A stretch of DNA of 5,520 bases. Origin: Thiomicrorhabdus sp. GTDB lineage: Bacteria > Pseudomonadota > Gammaproteobacteria > Thiomicrospirales > Thiomicrospiraceae. Positions 1 through 5,520 of this stretch are shown in pieces; position 1 is the first letter of the stretch; every line of letters begins with the position of its first letter. The notes below the pieces were generated by a model. That model ran no database searches. It was not told the DNA's origin and saw nothing but the letters and a program-made list of their open reading frames with translations. The position numbers and the translations under genes are program-made. The stretch covers positions 1 through 5,520 of the forward strand of contig WFNQ01000096.1 in NCBI GenBank assembly GCA_015488565.1, in the 5' to 3' direction.

Positions 1-1
1 G

Positions 2-787
2 CTTGAAGCTAAAGTTCACATGGTGACAGGCTCGGTGAGTGCTGCACAAAATATTATTAAATGTGTAGAGCGTTGCGGCTTAGAAGTCGCTGATATTATT
101 TTGGAGCAGTTAGCGTCAAGTGAATCGGTCTTGTCAGAAGATGAGAAAGAGTTGGGCGTATGTCTCGTTGATATTGGCGGTGGTACAACAGATATTGCCG
201 TTTTTCAAAATGGTGCCATTCGACACACTGCCGTTATTTCAGTCGCTGGCGATCAAGTCACCAATGATATTGCCGTGGCATTGCGTACGCCAACCCAAGC
301 CGCTGAAAACATTAAGAAAAAATATGCGTGTGCGTTACCTCAGCTAATTGATAAAGATGAGGAAATTGAAGTCCCCAGTGTTGGAGATCGTCCTGCCCGC
401 TGTCTTTCAAGACGGACATTGGTTGAAGTGGTTGAACCTAGATATGAAGAGCTGTTTCAGTTAATTCAAGCCGAACTGCGCAGTGCGGGTTTTGAAGATA
501 TGTTAGCGGCCGGCGTGGTACTTACTGGAGGCAGCTCATTAGTGGATGGCGCGGTTGAACTGGCAGAAGAGGTGTTTCATATGCCAGTGCGCTTAGGTTA
601 TCCTCAGGGCGTGAGTGGTTTGACAGATGAAGTCAATAGCCCCTCTTTTGCAACAACCGTAGGCTTATTAATGTACGCAAAAGAGCATTTTAGTGGTGTG
701 GTAAATGAAGCACCAGAAAAAACCAGTTCGCTGGATGTGATTGGTATTTTTGATCGAATGCGAAACTGGTTTAAATCCAGTTTTTAA
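2..787 (+). CDS. ftsA: Cell division protein FtsA, 3' part (5' end outside window)
   Basis: FtsA is an actin-like ATP-binding protein that tethers the FtsZ ring to the inner membrane and recruits later division proteins. The frame is open from position 2, so the ATG at 20 is internal: the preceding codons read LEAKVH, continuing the E. coli-like strand. About 261 residues are present out of roughly 410-420 in the family. Visible motifs are the phosphate-2 actin signature VDIGGGTTDIAVF (167-205), the EVPSVGxRP segment, the adenosine-binding AAGVVLTGGSS stretch, and a C-terminal amphipathic helix (IFDRMRNWFKSSF) of the kind that inserts in the membrane. The fragment resembles E. coli FtsA closely by eye, for example ERCGL, ELGVCxVDIGGGT and EVxEPRYEEL. 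The next gene downstream is lpxC and not the expected ftsZ. A probable terminator follows at 850-879. Confidence 0.96.
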   Translation, partial: LEAKVHMVTGSVSAAQNIIKCVERCGLEVADIILEQLASSESVLSEDEKELGVCLVDIGGGTTDIAVFQNGAIRHTAVISVAGDQVTNDIAVALRTPTQAAENIKKKYACALPQLIDKDEEIEVPSVGDRPARCLSRRTLVEVVEPRYEELFQLIQAELRSAGFEDMLAAGVVLTGGSSLVDGAVELAEEVFHMPVRLGYPQGVSGLTDEVNSPSFATTVGLLMYAKEHFSGVVNEAPEKTSSLDVIGIFDRMRNWFKSSF

Positions 788-849
788 ACACCTTTCCTTC
801 CTCCTTTTTATATACGTTTCAGTATAGGTTGTAACATTATCTATTGCTC

Positions 850-879
850 AGTCTCTTTTACGTAGAGGCTCTTTTCTTC
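850..879 (+). terminator. Probable Rho-independent terminator after ftsA
   Basis: A 7-bp stem (AGTCTCT at 850-856 with AGAGGCT at 864-870, one T-G wobble) encloses a 7-base loop and is followed by the T-rich tract CTTTTCTTC. It lies about 60 bases after the ftsA stop. The T tract is interrupted by C residues, so its strength is uncertain. If active, it separates ftsA from lpxC transcription. Confidence 0.45.
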
Positions 880-921
880 AAAGATATATCCTCTTCTTGT
901 TAAATACAGAAGGGGAACTTG

Positions 922-930
922 TGCTAAAAT
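922..930 (+). promoter_or_regulatory. Candidate extended -10 promoter for lpxC
   Basis: TGCTAAAAT combines an extended -10 TG dinucleotide with a TAAAAT hexamer. No good -35 lies at 16-18 bases; the nearest match, TTGTTA at 897-902, is 22 bases away, which suits an extended -10 type promoter. Transcription would start near 937, leaving a leader of about 18 bases to the ATG at 955 or 48 to the TTG at 985. Confidence 0.45.
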
Positions 931-954
931 ATTTTCTTAAAATCCGCCTGCTGA

Positions 955-1908
955 ATGAATACCTATACAAGAGAAGATTTTCCTTTGAATCAAAGAACCG
1001 TTGCTAATCAAATTAAAGCCAAAGGCATTGGGCTACATACAGGGCATGAGTCTGTTATGACGTTAAGGCCTGCTCCGATTAATACGGGTGTCGTGTTTCG
1101 TCGTATTGACTGCGATCCCGTTGTCGAATTTAAGGTTTCCCCTGATATTGTCGGTGAGACCATGCTGTGTACCACGATTGTTCAAGAGTGGCAAAATAAA
1201 AAAATTAAAATTGCGACCATTGAACACTTGATGTCTGCGATTGCTGGAATCGGTATTGATAATCTTTATATTGATATTACGTCGGATGAAGTACCGATTA
1301 TGGACGGCAGTGCTTCCCATTTTATTTTTTTGTTGCAGTCTGCGGGGATTAAAATTCAGGATGCCCCGAAAGCGTTTGTGAAAATATTAAAGTCTGTTCG
1401 GGTTGAAAATGATAAAGGGGGCTTTGCCGAATTTAAGCCTTATGAAGGGTTTAGACTCAATTTTTCAATTGATTTTGAACACCCTGCATTCCAAACGACG
1501 GCTGAAAAAATGACCCTAAATTTTTCATCGACTTCGTACTTTAAAGAAGTCAGTCGTGCTCGTACCTTTGGTTTTATGAAAGACATGGAGATGCTTCGAG
1601 CCAAAAACTTAGGGCTGGGAGCGAGTTTAAAGAATGCCATTGGTTTGGATGATGAAGGGGTGATGAACTCAGAAGGTTTGCGTGATAAAGACGAATTTGT
1701 GCGTCACAAAATTTTAGATGCGGTGGGCGATTTATACATGTTGGGTCATCCTATTGTGGGGGAGTTTACGGCGCATAAATCAGGTCATGCTTTGAATAAC
1801 CAGTTATTACGCGCTTTGCAATCTCAGACAGATGCATTTGAGTTGGTGACCTATGAAAATGATGGAAACCAACCCATTCGTTATGGAAGCAGTAAGGTGC
1901 TGTTATAG
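955..1908 (+). CDS. lpxC: UDP-3-O-acyl-N-acetylglucosamine deacetylase
   Basis: LpxC is the cytoplasmic zinc deacetylase that performs the committed step of lipid A synthesis, removing acetate from UDP-3-O-acyl-GlcNAc. The 317-residue product covers the whole family (E. coli 305). The zinc ligands are visible as H91 in TIEHLMSA, and H251 and D255 in FVRHKILDAVGD. The catalytic E90, K252 and H278 (HKSGHALNN) are intact, as are GLHTG, LRPAPxNTG, PIMDGSA and SRARTFGF. The start is uncertain. The ATG at 955 has no Shine-Dalgarno and adds about ten residues not found in E. coli. A TTG at 985 gives MNQRT, matching the E. coli MIKQRT start, and has purine-rich AAGAGAAG at 969-976, eight bases upstream. 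A terminator follows directly. The gene is separated from ftsA by 167 bases and is convergent with the DUF721 gene. Confidence 0.97.
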   Translation: MNTYTREDFPLNQRTVANQIKAKGIGLHTGHESVMTLRPAPINTGVVFRRIDCDPVVEFKVSPDIVGETMLCTTIVQEWQNKKIKIATIEHLMSAIAGIGIDNLYIDITSDEVPIMDGSASHFIFLLQSAGIKIQDAPKAFVKILKSVRVENDKGGFAEFKPYEGFRLNFSIDFEHPAFQTTAEKMTLNFSSTSYFKEVSRARTFGFMKDMEMLRAKNLGLGASLKNAIGLDDEGVMNSEGLRDKDEFVRHKILDAVGDLYMLGHPIVGEFTAHKSGHALNNQLLRALQSQTDAFELVTYENDGNQPIRYGSSKVLL

Positions 1909-1933
1909 TTGAGCCTTATTTTTTGTTGAAAAT

Positions 1934-1959
1934 AGCCCCTTTTATAGGGGCTTTTTTTT
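1934..1959 (+). terminator. Rho-independent terminator of lpxC
   Basis: A 7-bp stem (AGCCCCT at 1934-1940 with AGGGGCT at 1946-1952) closes a 5-base loop and is followed by an eight-T run (1952-1959). It starts 25 bases after the lpxC stop. The DUF721 stop codon on the other strand (1942-1944) lies within the loop. Read on the minus strand the hairpin is followed only by ATTTTC, so it is weaker in that direction. Confidence 0.9.
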
Positions 1960-2415
1960 GGCTCGAAGACTGAGTTTATTAAGTGCTTCTTTGAGTCCTT
2001 TTGATTGAATGTTCTTACTTATCTGCTGCATTTCGGTTGCGTCTTGATCGCTTGGGTAACTGGTAACATGCCACTCTTTTGGAATATGTTTAGGTTGTGG
2101 CAAGATTTTTACTTTTACGGTGTTGAGTTCTAAGTGTGGAAAATGCTCTTGAAATAGACCGAGTAAAGTGGGTTCGTAAAAGCGCAGTTGCGTTGCCCAG
2201 ATGGCTTCATCAATCTGTAAAATAAGGGTGTTTTGTTCAAAACTCACCCCAATTAAATGGGGTTTCAGTCTCTCGGGTAATGTATCTTGTCCAACGTCAA
2301 GCAAGGCTTGATACAGATGGGCATTTTCTAATAAATGATTAAGTGCGCCACTGGCTTGATTTAGTAGAGGTTTCATGCAGATATTATCGGTAGATGTGGT
2401 AGAATATTTTGTCAT
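1942..2415 (-). CDS. DUF721 / DciA-family protein
   Basis: This 157-residue protein fits the DUF721 family, whose member DciA interacts with the replicative helicase DnaB and is thought to be the ancestral bacterial helicase loader. The core is recognisable by pattern: a helical N-terminus (GALNHLLENAHLYQALL), then LPERLKPHLIGVSFEQNTL followed by the hallmark AIWATQLRFYEPTLL around W73, then a KVKILP strand. The C-terminal tail (from about 107) is polar and ends in RAKKKPL. The 13 residues before M14 (ATG at 2374-2376) look low in complexity, and the family-like sequence begins at M14, so a 144-residue form is plausible. Neither start has a clear Shine-Dalgarno. A DUF721 gene next to lpxC and secA is, as I recall, common in gammaproteobacteria; E. 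coli has secM there instead. Assignment to the family is fairly firm, while true DciA function is inferred. Confidence 0.82.
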   Translation of the reverse strand: MTKYSTTSTDNICMKPLLNQASGALNHLLENAHLYQALLDVGQDTLPERLKPHLIGVSFEQNTLILQIDEAIWATQLRFYEPTLLGLFQEHFPHLELNTVKVKILPQPKHIPKEWHVTSYPSDQDATEMQQISKNIQSKGLKEALNKLSLRAKKKPL

Positions 2416-2443
2416 TTTACCGCATTATTGCGGAGATCATCAA
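2414..2443 (-). promoter_or_regulatory. Candidate promoter for the DUF721 gene
   Basis: On the minus strand, TTGATG (2438-2443) and TAAAAT (2414-2419) are separated by 18 bases. The -10 overlaps the ATG at 2413-2415. Transcription would then begin near 2407, inside the longer reading frame, and favour the internal ATG at 2374-2376. The -35 lies inside the spacer of the candidate secA promoter. Confidence 0.35.
2420..2433. repeat. Short perfect inverted repeat between divergent genes
   Basis: CCGCA-TTAT-TGCGG is a perfect 5-bp inverted repeat with a 4-base gap. It overlaps the candidate secA -35 and the spacer of the candidate DUF721 promoter. It could be an operator half-site pair, or chance; no known regulator is recognised. 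Confidence 0.4.
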
Positions 2444-2456
2444 ACAAACGTAAAAT
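2428..2456 (+). promoter_or_regulatory. Candidate promoter for secA
   Basis: TTGCGG (2428-2433) and TAAAAT (2451-2456) are separated by 17 bases, which fits a sigma-70 type promoter with a moderate -35 and good -10. Transcription would start near 2463, giving a leader of about 28 bases. The leader holds only a weak Shine-Dalgarno (GGAAAA at 2476-2481) and no SecM-like arrest peptide. Confidence 0.45.
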
Positions 2457-2490
2457 TTCTCAAATTGTTTAAATCGGAAAATACCTTTAC

Positions 2491-5217
2491 ATGGCCTTTA
2501 AAATATTTCAAAAAATCTTCGGTAGTCGCAATGAACGTATGCTGAAAGAGTATCGTAAGAAAGCACAAAAAATTAATGAATTTGAAGCGGATATTGCTAA
2601 ATTAAGCGATGAGCAGTTACAGCAGAAAACCCCTGAGTTTAAAGCCGCGATTGAAGCTGGAAAAACGTTAGATGATTTACTTCCAGAAGCCTTTGCAGTG
2701 GTAAGAGAAGCGGGAAAACGTGTTTTTGGTATGCGTCATTATGATGTTCAGATGATTGGAGGAATGGCGCTGCATGAGGGGCGAATCGCGGAGATGCGTA
2801 CAGGAGAAGGAAAAACGCTTGTCGCGACGTTACCCGTATATTTAAATGCTTTATTGGGTGAAGGTGTGCATGTCATTACCGTGAACGACTACCTTGCTAA
2901 GCGTGACTCTGAATGGATGGGGCAATTGTTTGAGTTTTTAGGGTTGTCAACAGGTGTGATTTTAAGTGGTCAGTCACAACAAGAAAAGCAGTTAGCGTAT
3001 TCAATGGACATTACGTACGGAACCAACAATGAGTTTGGTTTTGACTATTTACGTGACAATATGGCTATTTTTTCTGCCGAAAAAGTGATGCGTGGCCAAC
3101 CGTTTGCGGTTATTGATGAGGTGGATTCGATCTTAATTGATGAAGCACGTACGCCACTTATTATTTCAGGGCCAGCAGAAGATAAATCGGAACTGTATCA
3201 AAAAATTAATCCGCTTATACAGCACTTGGAGCAAGGAGAGGAAGACAAAGAGAACAAAACTTCTTCAGGTGACTTTACCATTGATGCAAAATCCAAGCAG
3301 ATTTACTTAACTGATCAAGGTCATGCTAAAGTTGAAGCACTGTTGGCTGAAGTCAATTTGCTTGAAGAGGGTGAAAGCTTATATGACGCAACGAATATCG
3401 GATTAATGATTCATATTAATGCGGCATTGCGTGCGAATTTGTTGTTTGAAAAAGACCGCGATTACATCGTTGAAGACAATGAAGTCGTTATTATTGATGA
3501 ATACACTGGCCGTAAAATGGCGGGTCGTCGTTGGAGTGAAGGGCTGCATCAAGCCATTGAGGCGAAAGAGGGCGTTAAAATTCAGCAAGAGAGCCAAACT
3601 TTTGCTTCGATTACCTTTCAAAACTACTTTAGGCAGTACAAACGTCTATCGGGTATGACAGGAACAGCGGATACCGAAGCCGGTGAGTTTTTATCTACTT
3701 ATAATTTAGAAGTGGTGGTGATTCCGCCGAATAAACTGCCACAACGTCAAGATTTCCCAGATTTGGTCTTTCTAGACATTGAAGGCAAGTTTGCGGCCAT
3801 TGTTAAAGAAATTAGTGACGTCACCAAAACCAAACAACCTATTTTAGTTGGGACAGCTTCCATTGAAATGTCAGAACTGCTGTCTCGTTTATTAAAGCAG
3901 GCGGGCGTGAAACACAGCGTGTTAAATGCCAAGCACCATGAAAATGAAGCGCATATTATTGCCAATGCTGGGATGCCGGGAGTGGTGACTATTGCGACCA
4001 ATATGGCTGGGCGTGGAACGGATATTGTACTGGGCGGTAGTCTGGACATGGAGTTGTCTTTGTTAGATAACCCAACAGAAGAACAAATTGCTGAAGTGAC
4101 CAAAGCATGGCAAAAACGTCATGATGATGTGTTGGGTTATGGTGGCTTAATGGTCATTGGTTCGGAACGTCATGAATCACGCCGTATTGACAATCAGTTG
4201 CGTGGTCGTTCAGGTCGTCAAGGTGATCCGGGTACCACCCGTTTTTACTTATCACTGGATGATGACCTAATGCGTCGTTTTGCGTCGGAAAAAGTGAAGT
4301 CGATGATGAAGCGTTTAGGCATGACTTCGGGCGAAGCCATTGAGCATAAAATGGTCAGTAAATCCATTGAACGCGCACAAAAGCAAGTCGAACGTATGCA
4401 CCAAGATGAACGTGCAAATCTATTGAAATTTGATGACATTGCCAATGAACAACGTAAAGTTGTTTACGAACAACGTAATGAGTTGATGGAATCGGACGAT
4501 GTCTCGGAGGTGTTAGAAGACTTGCGAGCACAAGTGGTTGAGCAGTTGGTGGCGACCTACATTCCAAAAGGGTCTTTGGCCGAACAGTGGGATATTCCAG
4601 GGTTAACCTTAGCCATTCATGAAGAGCTGGGAACAGAATTTGATATCCAAGCCTGGTTGGATGAAGACAAAGACTTGTATGAAGAGACGTTGATTGAAAA
4701 GTTGGTCACGGAGTTAGAAGAGATTTATAACACCAAAATGTTGGTGGTTAATCCTGATACGCGTCACCACTTTGAAAAAGAAGTCTTGTTACGAACCATT
4801 GATAAAAAATGGCGCGAACATTTGGGCGAGATGGACTACTTGCGTAAAGGGATTCATTTACGAGGTTATGCTCAAAAAGACCCTTTCCAAGAATATCGCC
4901 GTGAATCAACGGAAATGTTTAAGAGCTTCTTGCAGGAAGTGATGTTTGAAACTGTAAAAGTGTTGTCTTTGGTTCAAATTGAAGGCTCTCAGGATGTGGA
5001 TGACTTTGATGAGAAAATTGCCTCAGAGCGCTCTCAAGATTTAGAAGCCACGCACCCTGCCGCAGCAGGTATGGCGGATGGGAGTGCTTCGGTAGAAAAT
5101 GAGTCACAAGCTAAAGAAAGTACGTTTAAAAGAGAGGCGCCCAAGGTAGGACGAAACGATCCTTGTCCTTGTGGGTCAGGTAAAAAATACAAACAGTGTT
5201 GTGGTAAGTTGAGTTAA
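2491..5217 (+). CDS. secA: Preprotein translocase ATPase SecA
   Basis: SecA is the ATPase motor that pushes unfolded preproteins through the SecYEG channel at the inner membrane. The 908-residue product is full length (E. coli 901). Domains in order: the first nucleotide-binding domain with Walker A MRTGEGKT (102-109) and Walker B VIDEVDSILIDEARTP (D209, E210); the preprotein cross-linking domain inserted after about residue 230; GMTGTADTEA (388-397); the second nucleotide-binding domain with TNMAGRGTDIVLGG (503-516) and RIDNQLRGRSGRQGDPG (arginine fingers R573, R576); the helical scaffold and wing; a long acidic linker; and a C-terminal zinc-binding tail with cysteines 892, 894, 903 and 904 that in this family binds SecB and phospholipids. 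E. coli has C-C-C-H there; the all-cysteine form is common elsewhere. The start matches the usual SecA N-terminus (FGSRNERxLK). It is divergent from the DUF721 gene and followed by its own terminator. Confidence 0.99.
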   Translation: MAFKIFQKIFGSRNERMLKEYRKKAQKINEFEADIAKLSDEQLQQKTPEFKAAIEAGKTLDDLLPEAFAVVREAGKRVFGMRHYDVQMIGGMALHEGRIAEMRTGEGKTLVATLPVYLNALLGEGVHVITVNDYLAKRDSEWMGQLFEFLGLSTGVILSGQSQQEKQLAYSMDITYGTNNEFGFDYLRDNMAIFSAEKVMRGQPFAVIDEVDSILIDEARTPLIISGPAEDKSELYQKINPLIQHLEQGEEDKENKTSSGDFTIDAKSKQIYLTDQGHAKVEALLAEVNLLEEGESLYDATNIGLMIHINAALRANLLFEKDRDYIVEDNEVVIIDEYTGRKMAGRRWSEGLHQAIEAKEGVKIQQESQTFASITFQNYFRQYKRLSGMTGTADTEAGEFLSTYNLEVVVIPPNKLPQRQDFPDLVFLDIEGKFAAIVKEISDVTKTKQPILVGTASIEMSELLSRLLKQAGVKHSVLNAKHHENEAHIIANAGMPGVVTIATNMAGRGTDIVLGGSLDMELSLLDNPTEEQIAEVTKAWQKRHDDVLGYGGLMVIGSERHESRRIDNQLRGRSGRQGDPGTTRFYLSLDDDLMRRFASEKVKSMMKRLGMTSGEAIEHKMVSKSIERAQKQVERMHQDERANLLKFDDIANEQRKVVYEQRNELMESDDVSEVLEDLRAQVVEQLVATYIPKGSLAEQWDIPGLTLAIHEELGTEFDIQAWLDEDKDLYEETLIEKLVTELEEIYNTKMLVVNPDTRHHFEKEVLLRTIDKKWREHLGEMDYLRKGIHLRGYAQKDPFQEYRRESTEMFKSFLQEVMFETVKVLSLVQIEGSQDVDDFDEKIASERSQDLEATHPAAAGMADGSASVENESQAKESTFKREAPKVGRNDPCPCGSGKKYKQCCGKLS

Positions 5218-5247
5218 TTCGCTTTTCATTATTTTACTGTTGTATCT

Positions 5248-5273
5248 AAAAACCCACCTTTTGGTGGGTTTTT
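5248..5273 (+). terminator. Rho-independent terminator of secA
   Basis: A perfect 11-bp inverted repeat (AAAAACCCACC at 5248-5258, GGTGGGTTTTT at 5263-5273) has a TTTT loop. The six-pair GC-rich core is followed by five Ts. It lies 30 bases after the secA stop. The flanking A and T runs make it potentially active in both directions. Its presence implies that argJ needs readthrough or its own promoter. Confidence 0.92.
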
Positions 5274-5289
5274 AAATCGAATAAAGTAA

Positions 5290-5308
5290 AGGGTACCTCT
5301 ATTAATTC
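5290..5308 (+). repeat. Left terminal inverted repeat of the element
   Basis: AGGGTACCTCTATTAATTC. It differs from the reverse complement of the right end only at its fourth and fifth bases. TAA immediately precedes it. Confidence 0.82.
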
Positions 5309-5432
5309 TGGGCGTGACAGATTGCGATCCCAAATTCATCGCATCAAGGCACAAATTGCAGGTAATAATCACTTTATTGCCCAGATTTGTAACGCAGAGG
5401 CGGTGGATTTGGGATTCAAGATGTACGCTCAT

Positions 5433-5451
5433 GAATTAATAGAGGTGTCCT
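5433..5451 (-). repeat. Right terminal inverted repeat of the element
   Basis: GAATTAATAGAGGTGTCCT, which on the minus strand reads AGGACACCTCTATTAATTC. TAA follows at 5452-5454. It ends only 17 bases before the argJ start codon. Confidence 0.82.
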
Positions 5452-5457
5452 TAAGTT

Positions 5458-5461
5458 GGAG
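5458..5461 (+). promoter_or_regulatory. Shine-Dalgarno of argJ
   Basis: GGAG lies seven bases before the ATG at 5469 and supports that start over the upstream in-frame ATG at 5421, which is inside the inserted element. It is just outside the element and its TAA duplication, so the insertion left the ribosome-binding site intact. Confidence 0.65.
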
Positions 5462-5468
5462 CATCATA

Positions 5469-5520
5469 ATGAGTCAGTTAACCGTAGAAATGCATCCTGT
5501 TTCAGGTGTTTATTTAGGCA
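5469..5520 (+). CDS. argJ: Glutamate N-acetyltransferase / amino-acid acetyltransferase ArgJ, 5' end only
   Basis: ArgJ transfers the acetyl group of N-acetylornithine to glutamate, closing the acetyl cycle of arginine synthesis; some forms also use acetyl-CoA. Only 17 codons are in the window (MSQLTVEMHPVSGVYLG). The MHPVSGVYLG segment resembles the N-terminus of gammaproteobacterial ArgJ (LHPVPGFELG in Pseudomonas, from memory), and argJ following secA is a known arrangement there. GGAG seven bases upstream supports this start. The ATG at 5490 is a less likely alternative. The same frame is open upstream to 5250, through the inserted element. No convincing promoter was found between the secA terminator and this start. 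The identification rests on a short stretch plus context. Confidence 0.7.
   Translation, partial: MSQLTVEMHPVSGVYLG

Larger units (their letters stand above)
5290..5451. mobile_element. 162-bp palindromic MITE-like element
   Basis: The element is bounded by 19-bp terminal inverted repeats that match at 17 of 19 positions, and by a direct TAA on each side (5287-5289 and 5452-5454), consistent with a target-site duplication. The symmetry continues inward: ATCCCAAAT at 5327-5335 pairs with ATTTGGGAT at 5407-5415, ACAAAT at 5351-5356 with ATTTGT at 5385-5390, and GGTAATAA at 5361-5368 with TTATTGCC at 5374-5381 (one wobble) around a 5-base loop. Nearly the whole element can therefore fold into one imperfect hairpin. 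It is too short to encode a transposase, so it would have to be moved in trans. A 3-bp TNA duplication is seen with some IS5-family groups, but the parent family is not established. The reading frames across it are by-products, though one is open into argJ. Confidence 0.8.

Noticed and set aside
20..22. ATG at 20 as the start of a short FtsA-like protein
   Set aside because: The same frame continues upstream to the window edge with FtsA-like residues (LEAKVH), so the gene is cut by the window and not truncated.
788..849. Pyrimidine-rich tract (790-809) as a remnant of ftsZ or a regulatory RNA
   Set aside because: No FtsZ-like peptide in any frame that I read, and no stable fold apart from the terminator-like stem at 850.
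885..905. TTGTTA as a -35 for lpxC
   Set aside because: It lies 22 bases from the -10, which is too far; the extended -10 explains the site better.
1063..1320. Minus-strand frame inside lpxC
   Set aside because: It lies opposite the conserved LpxC active-site region and has no start signals or recognisable domain.
3747..4103. A 118-residue minus-strand frame inside secA
   Set aside because: It is the shadow of a strongly conserved SecA region and has the serine-rich composition typical of antisense frames.
5001..5217. All-cysteine zinc tail of SecA as an oddity
   Set aside because: The Cys4 version of the C-terminal zinc motif is widespread in SecA proteins; E. coli's histidine is just one variant.
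5229..5432. A 67-residue minus-strand reading frame over the secA terminator and the element
   Set aside because: It runs through a terminator hairpin and a palindromic element, has no ribosome-binding site, and resembles no family I know. It is a by-product of the element being open in several frames.

Overview
The window looks like chromosomal housekeeping DNA of a moderately AT-rich gammaproteobacterium. It holds the distal end of a division and cell-wall (dcw) type region: a 3' fragment of ftsA, then complete lpxC, a DUF721/DciA-family gene and secA, and finally the first 17 codons of argJ. The ftsA/lpxC/DUF721/secA/argJ neighbourhood, the E. coli-like FtsA, LpxC and SecA proteins, and the base composition would fit a Thiomicrospira/Hydrogenovibrio-type sulfur oxidiser or a relative. 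That placement is inference from memory, and the genus is not shown by the sequence.

Layout. (1) Positions 1-787 are the C-terminal two thirds of ftsA on the plus strand. (2) 788-954 is a spacer with a probable terminator for ftsA and an extended -10 promoter for lpxC. ftsZ, which usually sits between these two genes, is absent. (3) 955-1908 is lpxC, followed by a strong terminator. (4) 1942-2415 is a DUF721/DciA gene on the minus strand, convergent with lpxC; its stop codon lies in the loop of the lpxC terminator. (5) 2416-2490 is a short divergent promoter region for the DUF721 gene and secA. (6) 2491-5217 is a full-length secA, followed by a perfect 11-bp terminator hairpin. (7) 5287-5454 is a 162-bp, almost wholly palindromic MITE-like insertion with 19-bp terminal inverted repeats and a TAA duplication. 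(8) From 5469 argJ begins and runs off the end.

The genes serve separate essential or core processes: FtsA anchors the division ring to the membrane, LpxC commits to lipid A synthesis, the DciA-type protein is linked to replicative helicase loading, SecA drives protein export, and ArgJ makes ornithine and N-acetylglutamate. Terminators after ftsA, lpxC and secA suggest that each is its own transcription unit.

I see no new multi-gene system here. The observations that deserve a second look are the missing ftsZ, the hairpin element abutting argJ, and the overlap of coding sequence with terminator and promoter signals around the DUF721 gene.
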